A stretch of 64,000 nucleotides of DNA from Veillonellaceae bacterium (GCA_022771805.1 JALELM010000007.1:47332-111331); one strand, 5' to 3'; positions 34,602 to 43,540 are shown, counted from the first letter of the stretch. Notes: a model not told the origin generated them from the letters alone. Program-made: numbers and translations.

Positions 34602-34948
34602 TGAATTTCAAAATGTGGAAGGATCGCACCGTCGATATCTATCGCCGTGTACGCTACGCCCGAATGCGGATCCGTAGCTTGACCTTTTTGTACGCTGTAC
34701 TCACACTCTCGTTCGTGCCAGTCGTGCTGTACATCAGCGTGTGGGCATGGGTTGCAGTATGGGGACAGGGCAAGCCGCCGTTGCTGGAGATGCTGCAGGA
34801 ATTGCGAAAGTTCATCGAAACGGTATTCAGCCCGGCAGTGCTGGCGGCAGTAACGGCATACGGCATTGCCTTGGTTGACTCGGACGACGACGGGCAGAGC
34901 GACCAATGGCAGTCGAAATCTAAGGAGAAGCGAAATGATACAGATTGA
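34601..34948 (+). CDS. Putative holin
   Basis: 115 residues; ATG at 34601 (GTG 34598 possible). Basic N-terminus, two membrane helices (about residues 28-52, LTFLYAVLTLSFVPVVLYISVWAWVAVW, and 70-90 FSPAVLAAVTAYGIALV), and a charged C-terminal tail (SDQWQSKSKEKRNDTD). Size, topology and position just before the amidase gene fit a class II holin that opens the inner membrane. Overlaps the amidase start by 14 bases. Confidence 0.75.
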   Translation: MNFKMWKDRTVDIYRRVRYARMRIRSLTFLYAVLTLSFVPVVLYISVWAWVAVWGQGKPPLLEMLQELRKFIETVFSPAVLAAVTAYGIALVDSDDDGQSDQWQSKSKEKRNDTD

Positions 34949-35459
34949 AAACCTGAAAGAACTCGACCCGTTCATTCGGCGGGCGGTCGGGGCAATCCGA
35001 TACATCACGCTCCATTGGACGGCGGCGGACTACGACGCGGTGAATTACAACGCCTATCACATCGTTATCAGCGGGGCGGGCGCTATCTACCTGAACCGCG
35101 AATTGGAACGGGCGGGGGCGCATACGTGGCGGCGCAATACGGCAAACGTAGGCGTCGCGATAGCTTGCTGCGGGGGCAGGCCGCCGAATATTTGGGCGGA
35201 CGGCACGGTCGCCGATTGGGGCGATTACCCGCCGACGGACGAGCAGGTGGAAGTCATGGCGCAGGTCGTGGCGTATCTGGCGGTAGGTTTGGGCGTGCCG
35301 GCGGAGAATATCCGCGACCACCACTATTGGGCGGAGATGGACGGATACGGATCCGACCGGATCGATATAATGGCGCTCCCGCAAGAGCCGGGCAACGGAC
35401 GGGATATTATCTTGGGTAAAGCGCGCTGGTATGCGGGGCAATGGGGCGTAACCCTCTAA
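34935..35459 (+). CDS. Phage endolysin, N-acetylmuramoyl-L-alanine amidase
   Basis: 174 residues; ATG at 34935 behind AAGGAGAAG. Amidase_2 (PGRP-like) core: ITLHWTA (first zinc His), NAYHIVIS, HTWRRNTANVGVAIACCGG (second His) and DHHYWAEMDGYGSDRIDI. No signal peptide or cell-wall binding domain, so it needs the holin to reach the peptidoglycan. It cuts the amide between MurNAc and the stem peptide. Confidence 0.9.
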   Translation: MIQIENLKELDPFIRRAVGAIRYITLHWTAADYDAVNYNAYHIVISGAGAIYLNRELERAGAHTWRRNTANVGVAIACCGGRPPNIWADGTVADWGDYPPTDEQVEVMAQVVAYLAVGLGVPAENIRDHHYWAEMDGYGSDRIDIMALPQEPGNGRDIILGKARWYAGQWGVTL

Positions 35460-35574
35460 TTGGGGTATCCGTTACCCCTCAAAACGGATGTTACACCCGA
35501 AAAAGGCGGTTTTTCGTCGATGCGTTTACGGAAGCCCGCGGGGCGGGGGTTGGCAGAGCAGTTGGTATTCGGAG

Positions 35575-35949
35575 GTGAGGACGATTGCAAAAGCGAAGGT
35601 TATTTTTATTCTTATTGCCGCTGTTATTGGCGGTCTTTTTGCTTGGTGGCTATTCAGTCCGGGCGGAGGAGATAGTCCTGACGGCGGAGGAGTGGCAGAC
35701 GTTGACGTCCGAATGGAGCGCGTTAGAAGCGCGAACGAACGAGCGGCAGGCGTTAATCAACGAATTGAGGGCAGCGTCGGGCGGCTTGAACGCGGGCAAC
35801 AACGAATTGAAAGCGGAAATAAATCAGTTGAAAGCATTGCAGATCGAGCAACGGCAGTCCTTGCAGATGACCGAGCAAGCCTTGAACGAGGCGGAGAAGT
35901 CATTCGAGCAGTGGAAGAAAGACGAACTGAAAAAGCGAACGAGCCTTGA
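35575..35949 (+). CDS. Candidate i-spanin-like protein, frame A of nested pair
   Basis: About 124 residues from GTG 35575 (ORF open from 35488). One N-terminal membrane helix (VIFILIAAVIGGLFAWWLF) followed by a helical, charged stretch (RSANERAAGVNQRIEGSVGRLERGQQRIES...) ending VEERRTEKANEP, the layout of Rz-type inner-membrane spanins. The GTG overlaps the GGAGG, so its own ribosome site is poor. Its frame overlaps that of 35585-36013 almost throughout. T-rich codons shared by both frames may create one hydrophobic stretch artificially. Confidence 0.5.
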   Translation: MRTIAKAKVIFILIAAVIGGLFAWWLFSPGGGDSPDGGGVADVDVRMERVRSANERAAGVNQRIEGSVGRLERGQQRIESGNKSVESIADRATAVLADDRASLERGGEVIRAVEERRTEKANEP

Positions 35950-36013
35950 GCGGAAAAAGAGGGCGTGGCAGATTATAGCGATTGCGGCGGTGATAGCGGC
36001 CGCGGTGAAATAA
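35585..36013 (+). CDS. Candidate lysis protein, signal peptide-coiled coil-membrane anchor, frame B
   Basis: 142 residues, TTG start 9 bases after GGAGG. Signal peptide (QKRRLFLFLLPLLLAVFLLGG...VRA-EE), long coiled coil (about 32-118, Leu/Glu/Gln rich) and a C-terminal membrane helix (AWQIIAIAAVIAAAV). No lipobox cysteine, so it is not a classical o-spanin. A spanin-like role in linking envelope layers is inferred from position after the endolysin and the diderm host. The better-supported of the two nested frames. Confidence 0.68.
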   Translation: MQKRRLFLFLLPLLLAVFLLGGYSVRAEEIVLTAEEWQTLTSEWSALEARTNERQALINELRAASGGLNAGNNELKAEINQLKALQIEQRQSLQMTEQALNEAEKSFEQWKKDELKKRTSLERKKRAWQIIAIAAVIAAAVK

Positions 36014-36019
36014 AAAGGG

Positions 36020-36115
36020 GTGCAAAAGTGGCAGACGAATTGCGGAACGCAAGAACGGGCGCATGTTTTCGAGTTAAGCGAAAGCGAACGGGCGATTATA
36101 AACGAATTGCAATAA
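36020..36115 (+). CDS. Possible 31-residue phage peptide
   Basis: GTG 36020 to TAA 36115, sequence QKWQTNCGTQERAHVFELSESERAIINELQ. It ends 4 bases before the terminator hairpin, and the reading frame looks protein-like. The AAAAGGGG just before the start gives little spacing. An overlapping frame from GTG 36028 runs through the terminator and is less likely. Uncertain. Confidence 0.3.
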   Translation: MQKWQTNCGTQERAHVFELSESERAIINELQ

Positions 36116-36118
36116 AAA

Positions 36119-36151
36119 AGGAGCAGGCATTTTGCCCGCTCCGCTTTTTTT
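36119..36151 (+). terminator. Rho-independent terminator ending the phage late operon
   Basis: GGAGC-A-GGC, loop ATTTT, GCC-C-GCTCC (one mismatch), then GCTTTTTTT. Last phage transcription signal in the window. Confidence 0.8.
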
Positions 36152-36164
36152 ATTTGAAATAATT

Positions 36165-36183
36165 TTCCCCCAAACTTCCCCCA
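36165..36183. repeat. TTCCCCCA tandem repeat near the prophage right end, att-arm candidate
   Basis: TTCCCCCA at 36165-36172 and 36176-36183 with an 11-base period, in the short gap between the phage terminator and the next terminator. Such helically phased short repeats beside the phage terminus could be integrase arm sites and place attR nearby. Cannot be verified since attL is outside the window. Confidence 0.3.
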
Positions 36184-36205
36184 TGAAAATATGCAACACG
36201 CAACA

Positions 36206-36230
36206 AACGCCTATTTACGGGCGTTTTTTT
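36206..36230 (+). terminator. Rho-independent terminator at the prophage-chromosome boundary
   Basis: AACGCC, loop TATTTACG, GGCGTT, then TTTTTT. Probably the chromosomal terminator of the gene that lay to the left before phage insertion, or a second phage terminator. Confidence 0.7.
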
Positions 36231-36412
36231 GTCTGTGTTTTATATATTTCATATATAGATAGAAATATGTAAATATACATTAGTTAAAGACAAGTATGTA
36301 TTCCGAATGGTTATTTTGCGGGGACCGCGCGACAGATAAAGCGCGGTATTTGTCGGGAGATGGATTTGGCAAGCCGAAAAATCGGTTGTAGTACACGAAG
36401 GGGTGGAGGAAG
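36231..36412 (+). promoter_or_regulatory. Leader region of the giant adhesin with perfect 7-bp hairpin
   Basis: An AT-rich part with TATATAT-TTC-ATATATA (36240-36256) is followed by a GC-rich leader in which ACCGCGC (36324-36330) and GCGCGGT (36341-36347) pair around a 10-base loop. No convincing -35/-10 pair was seen. The ribosome site GTGGAGGAAG precedes the ATG at 36413. Confidence 0.4.
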
Positions 36413-38371
36413 ATGAATCGCCGATTTAACAGTATCTGGAGTCGGGTAAGGAATCAATATGTAGTCGTCTCGGAGTTGGTGACGCGCTCCAAGGGGTCTT
36501 CGGGCCGCCGGACGAAAAGTGTAGTGACGGGAGCGGCCGTTTGTGCGTTGCTGGCCGGGATCGGGGACGGAGTCGTGGCGGCACCTGTTGAAAACGGACC
36601 CGGCGCCACGGGGACAAACGCCATTGCTATTATGGCAAATTCCGGCAATACCGCGTCGGGAGATTTTTCCCTCGCTACAGGTAAGCAAACGACCGCATCC
36701 GGTGATAGTTCCATCGCCACCAGGCATGCGACGACCGCCTCGGGAGCTTATGCTACCGCCATGGGCATAAGTACCACGGCCGAGGGCAGAGCGTCCTTTT
36801 CGGTAGGCGGCACAAATAAAGCGACTGGCGACTATGCTTTCGTCTCGGGGCTGCAGAACACCGCATCGGGAAATTATTCCACCGCCACGGGAATCAATAC
36901 GAAGGCTACCGGCAAAGACTCTTTCGCTGCCGGTTCCGCCACCCTTGCTCAGGGGGATCATTCCGTTGCCATGGGGATTACCACGCAGGCCTTAGGGAAC
37001 GGATCCTTTGCCATGGGCGGCGGCTCCATTGCGGAAGGCGGCTCATCGGTTGCCATGGGAATGAGGTCACAGGCGACAGGGCTTGCTTCTTTTGCTGTGG
37101 GGTATGAAAGCATCGCATCCAAGGCGAACGCTGTTGCGATGGGGCGGAGTGCCAAGGCGGAGGGGGAACACTCCTTTGCCACGGGCTATGGAGCCAATGC
37201 CCAAGGGAAAGCTGCCTTTGCCACAGGATGGCAGACAAAGGCTCTGGGGGAATTTTCTACCGCTACGGGCCTTGAGACAAAGGCGGAAGGCTATGCCGCC
37301 ACCGCCATAGGAGGGAACTCATCCGCTTCCAACAGCTATGCCCTCGCCACTGGGAAAGAGACAACTGCCGGCGGATGGGCGGCTACCGCTATAGGGTATA
37401 AAACCACCGCTTCCGGAAACTATTCCACATCCATGGGACAGGAAACCACCGCAAAGGGAGACTGGTCTCTTGCCGCGGGATATAAATCGCAGGCCACCGG
37501 GAGCATGGCGACTGCATTGGGCAGCGAAACAACAGCGGAAGGGTATGCGGCTACCGCTCTGGGGTATACAACGAATGCCAAGGGGCAAGCAGCTGTGGCA
37601 ATGGGGCGGCAGACCGCCGCAGAAGGGAACGGATCTCTTGCTGCCGGCTTGGGTACTGAGGCCAAGGGGGATTATTCTGCGGCCATAGGGAACGGCGCGG
37701 CGGCCTCCGGAGCCTACGCCATGGCACTGGGCGGTGGCGCCGTGGCCGCTGCGGACAGCTCCGTCGCCATGGGCTTCAAAACGGCGGCGACCGAGAAATA
37801 CGCTGTCGCTATGGGAACGACAACCAAAGCATCCGGTGAAGCGTCCTTTGCCGCGGGAACTGAGACCAACGCAGAGGGGAAATATGCCGTCGCCATGGGA
37901 TATAAGGCAAAGGCAACAGGAGAGTCCTCCCTTGCCATAGGGCACGAGACAGAGGCGACCGGAGAAATAGCCGCTACGGCGCTGGGGTATAAGACGAAGG
38001 CGGAGGGGAAATATGCCACCGCTATGGGACAAGAGACACTCGCATCCGGTATGGGATCCTTCGCCGTGGGAAGTGCCACGAAGGCGGAAAAAGACTATTC
38101 CACCGCCATGGGATTTGGTACGACCGCTTCGGGACTCAAATCCACTGCTATGGGGGATCATACAATAGCGGAAGGAGAGTCCTCTACCGCTATGGGGTTC
38201 AAGACTACTGCTTCGGGGCTGACTTCTGTTGCTATGGGGTATGAAACGACCGCCTCGGGGAATCAGGCCTTTGCCGTTGGGGGGTGCAACCACCGCTTCC
38301 GGAACATATGCCACTGCTATGGGAGGTGCTACGATTGCTTCCGGCGCAGCTTCTTTTGCCGGCGGGGCTAA
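36413..38371 (+). pseudogene. YadA-type trimeric autotransporter adhesin, N-terminal part (frameshifted)
   Basis: 652 residues. Residues 1-58 form an ESPR-type extended signal peptide (MNRRFNSIWSRVRNQYVVV...AVCALLAGIGDGVVAA). About 40 YadA-head repeats of 14 residues follow (GxxSxAxGxxTxAxG type). The reading frame is lost at a six-G tract (38279-38284), after which about 30 nonsense residues lead to the stop at 38371. With five G the frame would continue directly into the 38229-41477 frame, which resumes the same repeats. Could be a real null allele, a phase-variable tract or a sequence error. Confidence 0.85.
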
Positions 38372-41300
38372 CAGCACTGCGGAAGGGGACTATTCCTTCG
38401 TCATGGGGAAAGCGTCCCATGCTCTCGGTGAGAACAGCACGGCTCTCTCCGGTGGTAAGACGGCCGAAGACGCGGCCAATGCGCTGGCTGCAGGTGAGGG
38501 GGCGGAAGCGAAGCTGGCAGACAGTGTGGCACTCGGCAGCGGCGCGATTGCCGACCGGGCGAAAGGGCAGACCGGCTGGTCTCCCGCGACGGCCGGAACC
38601 GGTGCCGCCTGGGTATCCACGCATAATGCCGTTGCCGTAGGTTCGGACACCGTCACCCGCCAGATCATCGGTGTTGCTGCAGGTACAAACGACACCGACG
38701 CGGTGAACGTGGCGCAGCTGAAATCATTGGCTGAAAAGGTGACGGAGCAGGTAGAGGACAGCACGGTTCATTATTACTCCGCCAAGAGCGACAAAACGGG
38801 CGCAGGCACGAACTATGCCAATGACGGAGCGAAAGCGCAGGACAGTATTGTCCTCGGTATTTCCTCTACATCGGAAGGTATCAACAGTATGGTCATCGGG
38901 AATAACAATACGCTGACCGGAGAGAAGAACGGCAGGAATAACAGTATCGTCGTCGGCCAGAGTCTGACCGTGGAGGGTTCGTACAACGCCGTCTTCGGCA
39001 CGGATTACCACAATTACGACAATAAGCTCACCCATGTGGCAGGAGAACAGAATACCGTTCTCGGCGTGGGGAATCTGGTGGGTTACACGGCGGAACAAGA
39101 TCCGAATGATCCTACGAAATGGATCTACACCAAGGTCGGTACAAAAGGCTCCGACCAGAATGTGGCCGTGGGTCTGACCAATACGGCAAACGGCGGCAGC
39201 GTGGTGGTCGGCACCAGCTCGACGGTAGAGAATTTGGGCAGCTCCTTCGGTCACGCAAATACAGTGATCGGCTCGGGTAACGGCGGCGGACAATGGGGAT
39301 TGGCCTTGGGCAACAAGTTGACTGCCAAAGGCGAAATGGCGCTGGCCATCGGCAATGAGACGACGGCAGAAGGCGACTGGACTGTGGCCATCGGTTCAGA
39401 GAGCTCGACCGCAAAGAACTTTGATGTCGCTATGGGATACCAAGCGAATGCCTCCGGCGGACAGTCCATCGCCATGGGCACAGTCAGTGCGGCATCCGGG
39501 CGCAATGCGATCGCCATGGGAACCTATGCGAAGGCTACCGTTGATGGCGGTGTGGCTCTCGGCTCGTACAGCACAGCGGATACGGACGCCGGGGTACAAG
39601 GTTATGATCCGTCCACGAACGCTGCATCCACGCAGGACGACAGCATCTGGAAAGCCACTCTCGGTGCAGTTTCCGTAGGGGGCGGCGCAAGCAACAATAC
39701 CCGCCAGATTACGAATGTCGCTGCAGGTTTTGCCGACACCGACGCGGTGAACGTGGCGCAGCTGAAGAAAGCCAGAACGGAAGTAGAGGGCGCAGACAGC
39801 ATCACCGTCACCTCGAAGACGGGCGATGACGGCCAGACCATTTACACCGTCACCGGCACAGACAAGGACACCACCTACACCGCCGGTGATAACATCACCA
39901 TTTCCGCGGACAACGTGATTTCCGCTACCGACACCAAGGTCACCGCGGCGGATCTTGCCGTGGATGCGGGCAAGCTGAACATTACCGTCCAAGATACCGC
40001 AGGCAATACCGTGACCGGCTCGGTGGATCTGGCGGAGATCACTGCCGGAGTTGCGGACGGAAACACCACCTACGAACTCTCGGGCAAGGAAAATGAGAAC
40101 AATACCACGACAATCACGCTCACTGACAGTGACGGAAATAAGAATGAAGTCACCGTGGCTACGAAGGACACAACCCTCGAGGGGAGTACGTCAGGACTCA
40201 CCGTGGAGGATGGCAAGTTGAACCTCCTCGTGAAAGACAGTGCAGGCAATGAGGTAACCGGCTCGGTAGATCTGTCTGATATTGCCGCAGGGGTGGATAC
40301 GAATACCACCTACGAACTTTCCGGCCAGGAGAACGACGACAACACGACGACCATCACGCTGACCGGCAGCGACGGCAAGACGAGTGATGTCACCGTGGCC
40401 ACGAAGGATACGCGGAACACCGTGACAGCCGGCGCTAACGTGCAGGTAGACGAAAAGAAAAATGATGACGGCAGCTCCAACTATACCGTTTCGGTCGTCA
40501 CGGACGGCAAGGTGGAAAAAGACAATGCCGGCATCGTCACGGGCGGCACGGTATATGCCGAGACACGAGTGGAACAGGACGGCAACTATATCAAGGCGGA
40601 GAATACGGCGGGGCAGAATATCACCGCGCTGGACAATCAGGTCAAGCAGAATGCCGTTGACATTGCCAATATCGACAATCGGGTGACGAATCTGGATAGC
40701 CGCGTGACCAATATGGATGGCCGTATCGACCGGGGCGGTGCGGGCGCTGCGGCGTTGGCAGGGTTGCATCCGTTGGATTTCGATCCCGATGACAAATGGG
40801 ATTTTGCCGCGGCCTACGGGAATTACCAAGGAGCTCATGCGGTAGCGATCGGTGCATACTATCGACCGAATGAAGACACCATGTTCAGCGTGGGCGGCTC
40901 CTTCAACGGCGGCGAAAACATGCTGAACGTAGGGGTCAGCTGGAAGTTCGGGCAGAAGAATCAGGTTTCCCGCTCGCGTGTTTCCATGGCGAAGGATATG
41001 CTCGCGATGAAGGCGCAGATCGAAGCGCTAACCGCCCGACTGGCGGCGTATGAGGCCGGACAGGCCGGTCAGGCCGTTGCGGCCGCACCGGTTGCCGGTG
41101 ACGGCATAGCATTCCCGGATGTACCGGAAAACCACTGGGCCTACCGCTATGTACAGACATTGGCGGCGAGAGGTTACCTGCAGGGATATCCGGACGGCGA
41201 ATTCAAGGGCGATCGGGCGATGACGCGTTACGAGTATGCCGCGATCATTTACCGCGCCTTGCAGAACGGCGCGCCCACGGACGGCGACATGGTTCGCTCG

Positions 41301-41477
41301 GTGGACGAATTCGGTGCCGAATTGGCCAAGGTGCAGAATATTGATCGCTTCCGGGTGGATCGCATCTCCGGGGCTGACGATGATCGTTACAAAGTGGAAC
41401 GCGTGCGCGTGAACGACCAAGATAACGAGGAACAAAACGATTTCCGCGATGTGTACGGTTCGCAGATAGGACAATAA
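38229..41477 (+). pseudogene. YadA-type adhesin, C-terminal part with membrane anchor and SLH domain
   Basis: The open frame begins at 38229, but genuine protein starts after the G6 tract (GGATTASGTYATAMGG). Further YadA head repeats, YadA stalk connectors (TDAVNVAQLKSL, TDAVNVAQLKKA), a stalk with repeated Asn/Thr/Asp-rich modules (GQENDDNTTTITLTGSDG), a YadA anchor (GAGAAALAGLHPLDFDPDDKWDFAAAYG...SVGGSFNGGENMLNVGVSWKFG), then one SLH domain (FPDVPENHWAYRYVQTLAARGYLQGYPDGEF...RYEYAAIIYRAL). The SLH would tether the outer-membrane barrel to peptidoglycan, as in Negativicutes. The repaired protein would be about 1687 residues. Confidence 0.9.
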
Positions 41478-41490
41478 ACGAAGGATGAAA

Positions 41491-41519
41491 AGGAAAGCGG
41501 CTCGCCGCTTTCCTTTTTG
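41491..41519 (+). terminator. Terminator after the adhesin
   Basis: GGAAAGCGG, loop CTCG, CCGCTTTCC and TTTTT. Strong stem and U-run. Confidence 0.85.
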
Positions 41520-41524
41520 CATTT

Positions 41525-41555
41525 TTGCCGGAATCCGGCGAGGCGGTGGTATAAT
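41525..41555 (+). promoter_or_regulatory. Promoter ahead of comF
   Basis: TATAAT (41550-41555) is clear, with TTGCCG (41525-41530) 19 bases upstream. Spacing is long, so strength is uncertain. Confidence 0.5.
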
Positions 41556-41635
41556 GGGAAATAATGGAAAACGCGGTGGGCCAAGGGAAACGGTGCGTGT
41601 CGGTGAGGAAATTGTACGGGAGGTGACGGGAAACG

Positions 41636-42268
41636 ATGTGGAATATATTGCTCAATCTGTTGTTTCCGCCGCGCTGTCCCGGTTGCCGACGACACCGGCA
41701 GACTCCCGGCTGGTGCCCGGCCTGTACGGCGGCATATCGGCACCCGCGGGCGCTTGCCGGAGCCGGCGGCGGGGGCTTGCGTTGCTGCTATGCCCTGAGC
41801 GATTATCGCGGCAATTTACGGCGCGCTCTGATCGATTTGAAGTTTAACGGTAAGCGGAGTCATGCGGACGCCTTTGCGCCGTGGCTCGCCGAATTCCCCT
41901 GGCCGGAGATTTGGGCGGGGCGCCGGGCGGTTCCCGTGCCGCTTTCGCCGGAGCGTTTGCGCGAGCGCGGGTTTGACCAGGTGGAGGCGTTGTTTCGCGT
42001 GCCGCTGCAGGAGCGGGGCTGCGCCTGGCTGCCGCAGTTGCACAAATCCCGTCACACAGCCCCGCAGTCGGGGCTGACGAAAACGGAGCGCCAGAGCAAT
42101 ATAAAAGGATCCTTCACTTGGGAAGGATCCTCGTTGGCGGATATGCCTTTGCTTTTGGTGGATGATATCTACACGACCGGCGCCACCATGCACGAAGCCG
42201 CACGCGTCTTGCGGCGAGCGGGGGCGACGGATATCATCGGTCTGGTGATCGCCGCCGGGGGAAGCTAG
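41636..42268 (+). CDS. comF: ComF-family phosphoribosyltransferase
   Basis: 210 residues; ATG at 41636 after GGGAGGTGACGGGAAACG. N-terminal zinc-finger-like CPGCRRH...GWCPAC, then LKFNGKR, the PRTase signature LLLVDDIYTTGATM (about 173-186) and an upstream VPVPLSPERLRERGFDQVE. Required for DNA uptake in B. subtilis (ComFC); exact substrate unknown. Its companion comFA is not seen. A structured RNA candidate lies two genes downstream, as raiA-type RNAs do near comFC. Confidence 0.93.
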   Translation: MWNILLNLLFPPRCPGCRRHRQTPGWCPACTAAYRHPRALAGAGGGGLRCCYALSDYRGNLRRALIDLKFNGKRSHADAFAPWLAEFPWPEIWAGRRAVPVPLSPERLRERGFDQVEALFRVPLQERGCAWLPQLHKSRHTAPQSGLTKTERQSNIKGSFTWEGSSLADMPLLLVDDIYTTGATMHEAARVLRRAGATDIIGLVIAAGGS

Positions 42269-42309
42269 AGCCGGCGGTTCAATATTTCAATAGCAAGAAT
42301 GTCTCAATA

Positions 42310-42915
42310 CTAGCGACCGAGCGTTTCGATGAAAAAGCGAACGATGCTCGGATCGAAAAGCAAGCCGGAAGCACCGAGTAATTCGTTGACGGCTTCTTTT
42401 TTTGTTTTGGCGCAATTTTCTGAAGCGGGATTGGTGATTTTTTCATAGTAATCCGCGACGGCGATCACGCGTGCGCCGATGGGGATGTTGACCCCGCGCA
42501 GCCGTTTCGGGAAACCCGTACCGTCCCATTTTTCGTGGTGATGACGGATATAGGGGATGATCTGCTGGCAAGCGGGAATCATCTCCAGCATATTCGCCCC
42601 GAAATCCGGATGTTTCTTATACTGGCTTTGTTCGCGTGAGCTGAGGAAAGGCATCTTATGCAGGGTTGCGGCGGGCATCGTCAACAGGCCGATGTCGTGC
42701 AGCAGAGCCGCCGCCTGGATCATTTCGATCTCGGCACGGGGAAGCCCCATGCGGGCGGCGATGCCGGTGGCATAATGCGCAACTTGAAGCGAGTGAGTGT
42801 ACAGGCGCTGACTTTTTTGGCGCAACAAGAAAAGGAACTGTCGCACAACAGGTTCCAGTTCGTTCCGATCTTTGCGATGCAGCTCGTCTTCGTGCATCAA
42901 ATTCAGCATGAACAT
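42310..42915 (-). CDS. HD-GYP domain phosphohydrolase
   Basis: 201 residues, minus strand. HD-GYP core: LLHDIGLLTMP (HD), then KHPDFGANMLEMIPACQQIIPYIRHHHEKWDGTGFP, in which the GYP triplet reads GFP, and GARVIAVADYYEKI. Such domains hydrolyse cyclic di-GMP or related dinucleotides; GYP to GFP is a mild variant. Convergent with comF. A TATAAT on the minus strand at 42960-42955 may be its -10. Confidence 0.88.
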   Translation of the reverse strand: MFMLNLMHEDELHRKDRNELEPVVRQFLFLLRQKSQRLYTHSLQVAHYATGIAARMGLPRAEIEMIQAAALLHDIGLLTMPAATLHKMPFLSSREQSQYKKHPDFGANMLEMIPACQQIIPYIRHHHEKWDGTGFPKRLRGVNIPIGARVIAVADYYEKITNPASENCAKTKKEAVNELLGASGLLFDPSIVRFFIETLGR

Positions 42916-43039
42916 TCACTTTCACTTCTCTTTCCCTATAGCAATCGTATATACATTATACTCTTTTTTCCCTGTCGTGGGTGAAGAAAAGGCGCAAAAG
43001 GTCTTGCAATTTTTCTATAGCGAAAATTGCGGAAAAGAC

Positions 43040-43069
43040 TTGACTTTTTCAAAAGGCCGTATTTAGAAT
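43040..43069 (+). promoter_or_regulatory. Promoter of the structured RNA
   Basis: TTGACT (43040-43045) and TAGAAT (43064-43069), spacer 18. Expected start about 43076, exactly where the closing helix of the RNA candidate begins. Confidence 0.7.
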
Positions 43070-43075
43070 AGATTA

Positions 43076-43275
43076 AAGCTGTTCGTCGGGTCTGTGGTTG
43101 CAAGTCGAGGCCAGTCGCAGGCGAAACGACCCACGTAAGAAAACGTTCGCGTTTTTGAGCATGGTGCGGCTTAGGGGTAAGACCTGCCGGAACAACCGAG
43201 AGGGCGTGTAGTGAAGAGCGAAAGCTCCAGCAGGCGAGTGTGGGGGCAAAGACCAGGTCAGCCGGCGAACAGTTT
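43076..43275 (+). ncRNA. Structured non-coding RNA candidate, possibly raiA-motif type
   Basis: Strand-specific structure: bases 43076-43089 pair with 43262-43275 (14 pairs, 2 G-U), closing about 170 inner bases. Inside are an AAACG-UUCG-CGUUU hairpin, GAGC-GAAA-GCUC and a GGGUC/GACCC helix, all with stable tetraloops or GC pairs, and no coding frame fits. It has its own promoter ending at the helix base, and no canonical terminator follows. A raiA-motif RNA is suggested by size and the nearby comF gene; the consensus was not checked. It is distinct from the T-box that starts downstream. Confidence 0.65.
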
Positions 43276-43302
43276 GACATAATCGTTGTTTTTCGATATG
43301 AT
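43274..43302 (+). promoter_or_regulatory. Promoter of the T-box-cysE-cysS operon
   Basis: TTGACA (43274-43279), 17-base spacer, TATGAT (43297-43302). The -35 box overlaps the last bases of the RNA candidate's closing helix. Confidence 0.85.
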
Positions 43303-43308
43303 ATATAA

Positions 43309-43540
43309 CAAATATACATGCGATGAACGGAGAAAGTAGGAAAGACACTCTTCCGCAGAGAGGACGATGCTTGGCTGGAACGTCGTCCGTCGAGTGCTTT
43401 GTGAAGTGCCTCCGGGAGCAGATCCGCAGAAATGGAGTAGGCGGATCCGTGCGCCTCGTTACGGCGAAAGAGATGCAGCTATCTGTGAAGCAGAGTGGAA
43501 CCGCGAATGTACGCCTCTGCAGGGATAGTTTTTTTGTTTT
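43309..43540 (+). promoter_or_regulatory. T-box riboswitch (Cys) before cysE-cysS
   Basis: The T-box sequence TGGAACCGCG is at 43496-43505, inside a terminator helix GCAGAG (43490-43495)/CTCTGC (43515-43520) followed by TTTTTTT. A Stem I with AGTA and a long helix GGACGATG/CGTCGTCC lies upstream. Two UGC codons at 43395-43397 and 43407-43409 are candidate Cys specifiers. Uncharged tRNA-Cys would stabilise the antiterminator and allow cysE-cysS expression. Confidence 0.9.
43490..43535 (+). terminator. T-box controlled terminator
   Basis: Helix GCAGAG/CTCTGC containing the T-box sequence, then AGGGATAGTTTTTTT. Competes with the antiterminator. Confidence 0.75.

Noticed and set aside
37319..38377. 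Long minus-strand open frame (352 codons) under the adhesin head repeats
   Set aside because: Shadow of the repetitive GC-rich head coding sequence; composition mirrors the plus-strand repeat, with no ribosome site or family.
36600..39550. CRISPR-like regular repeats
   Set aside because: The periodicity is about 42 bases with degenerate units that translate as 14-residue YadA head repeats; no constant repeat with unique spacers.
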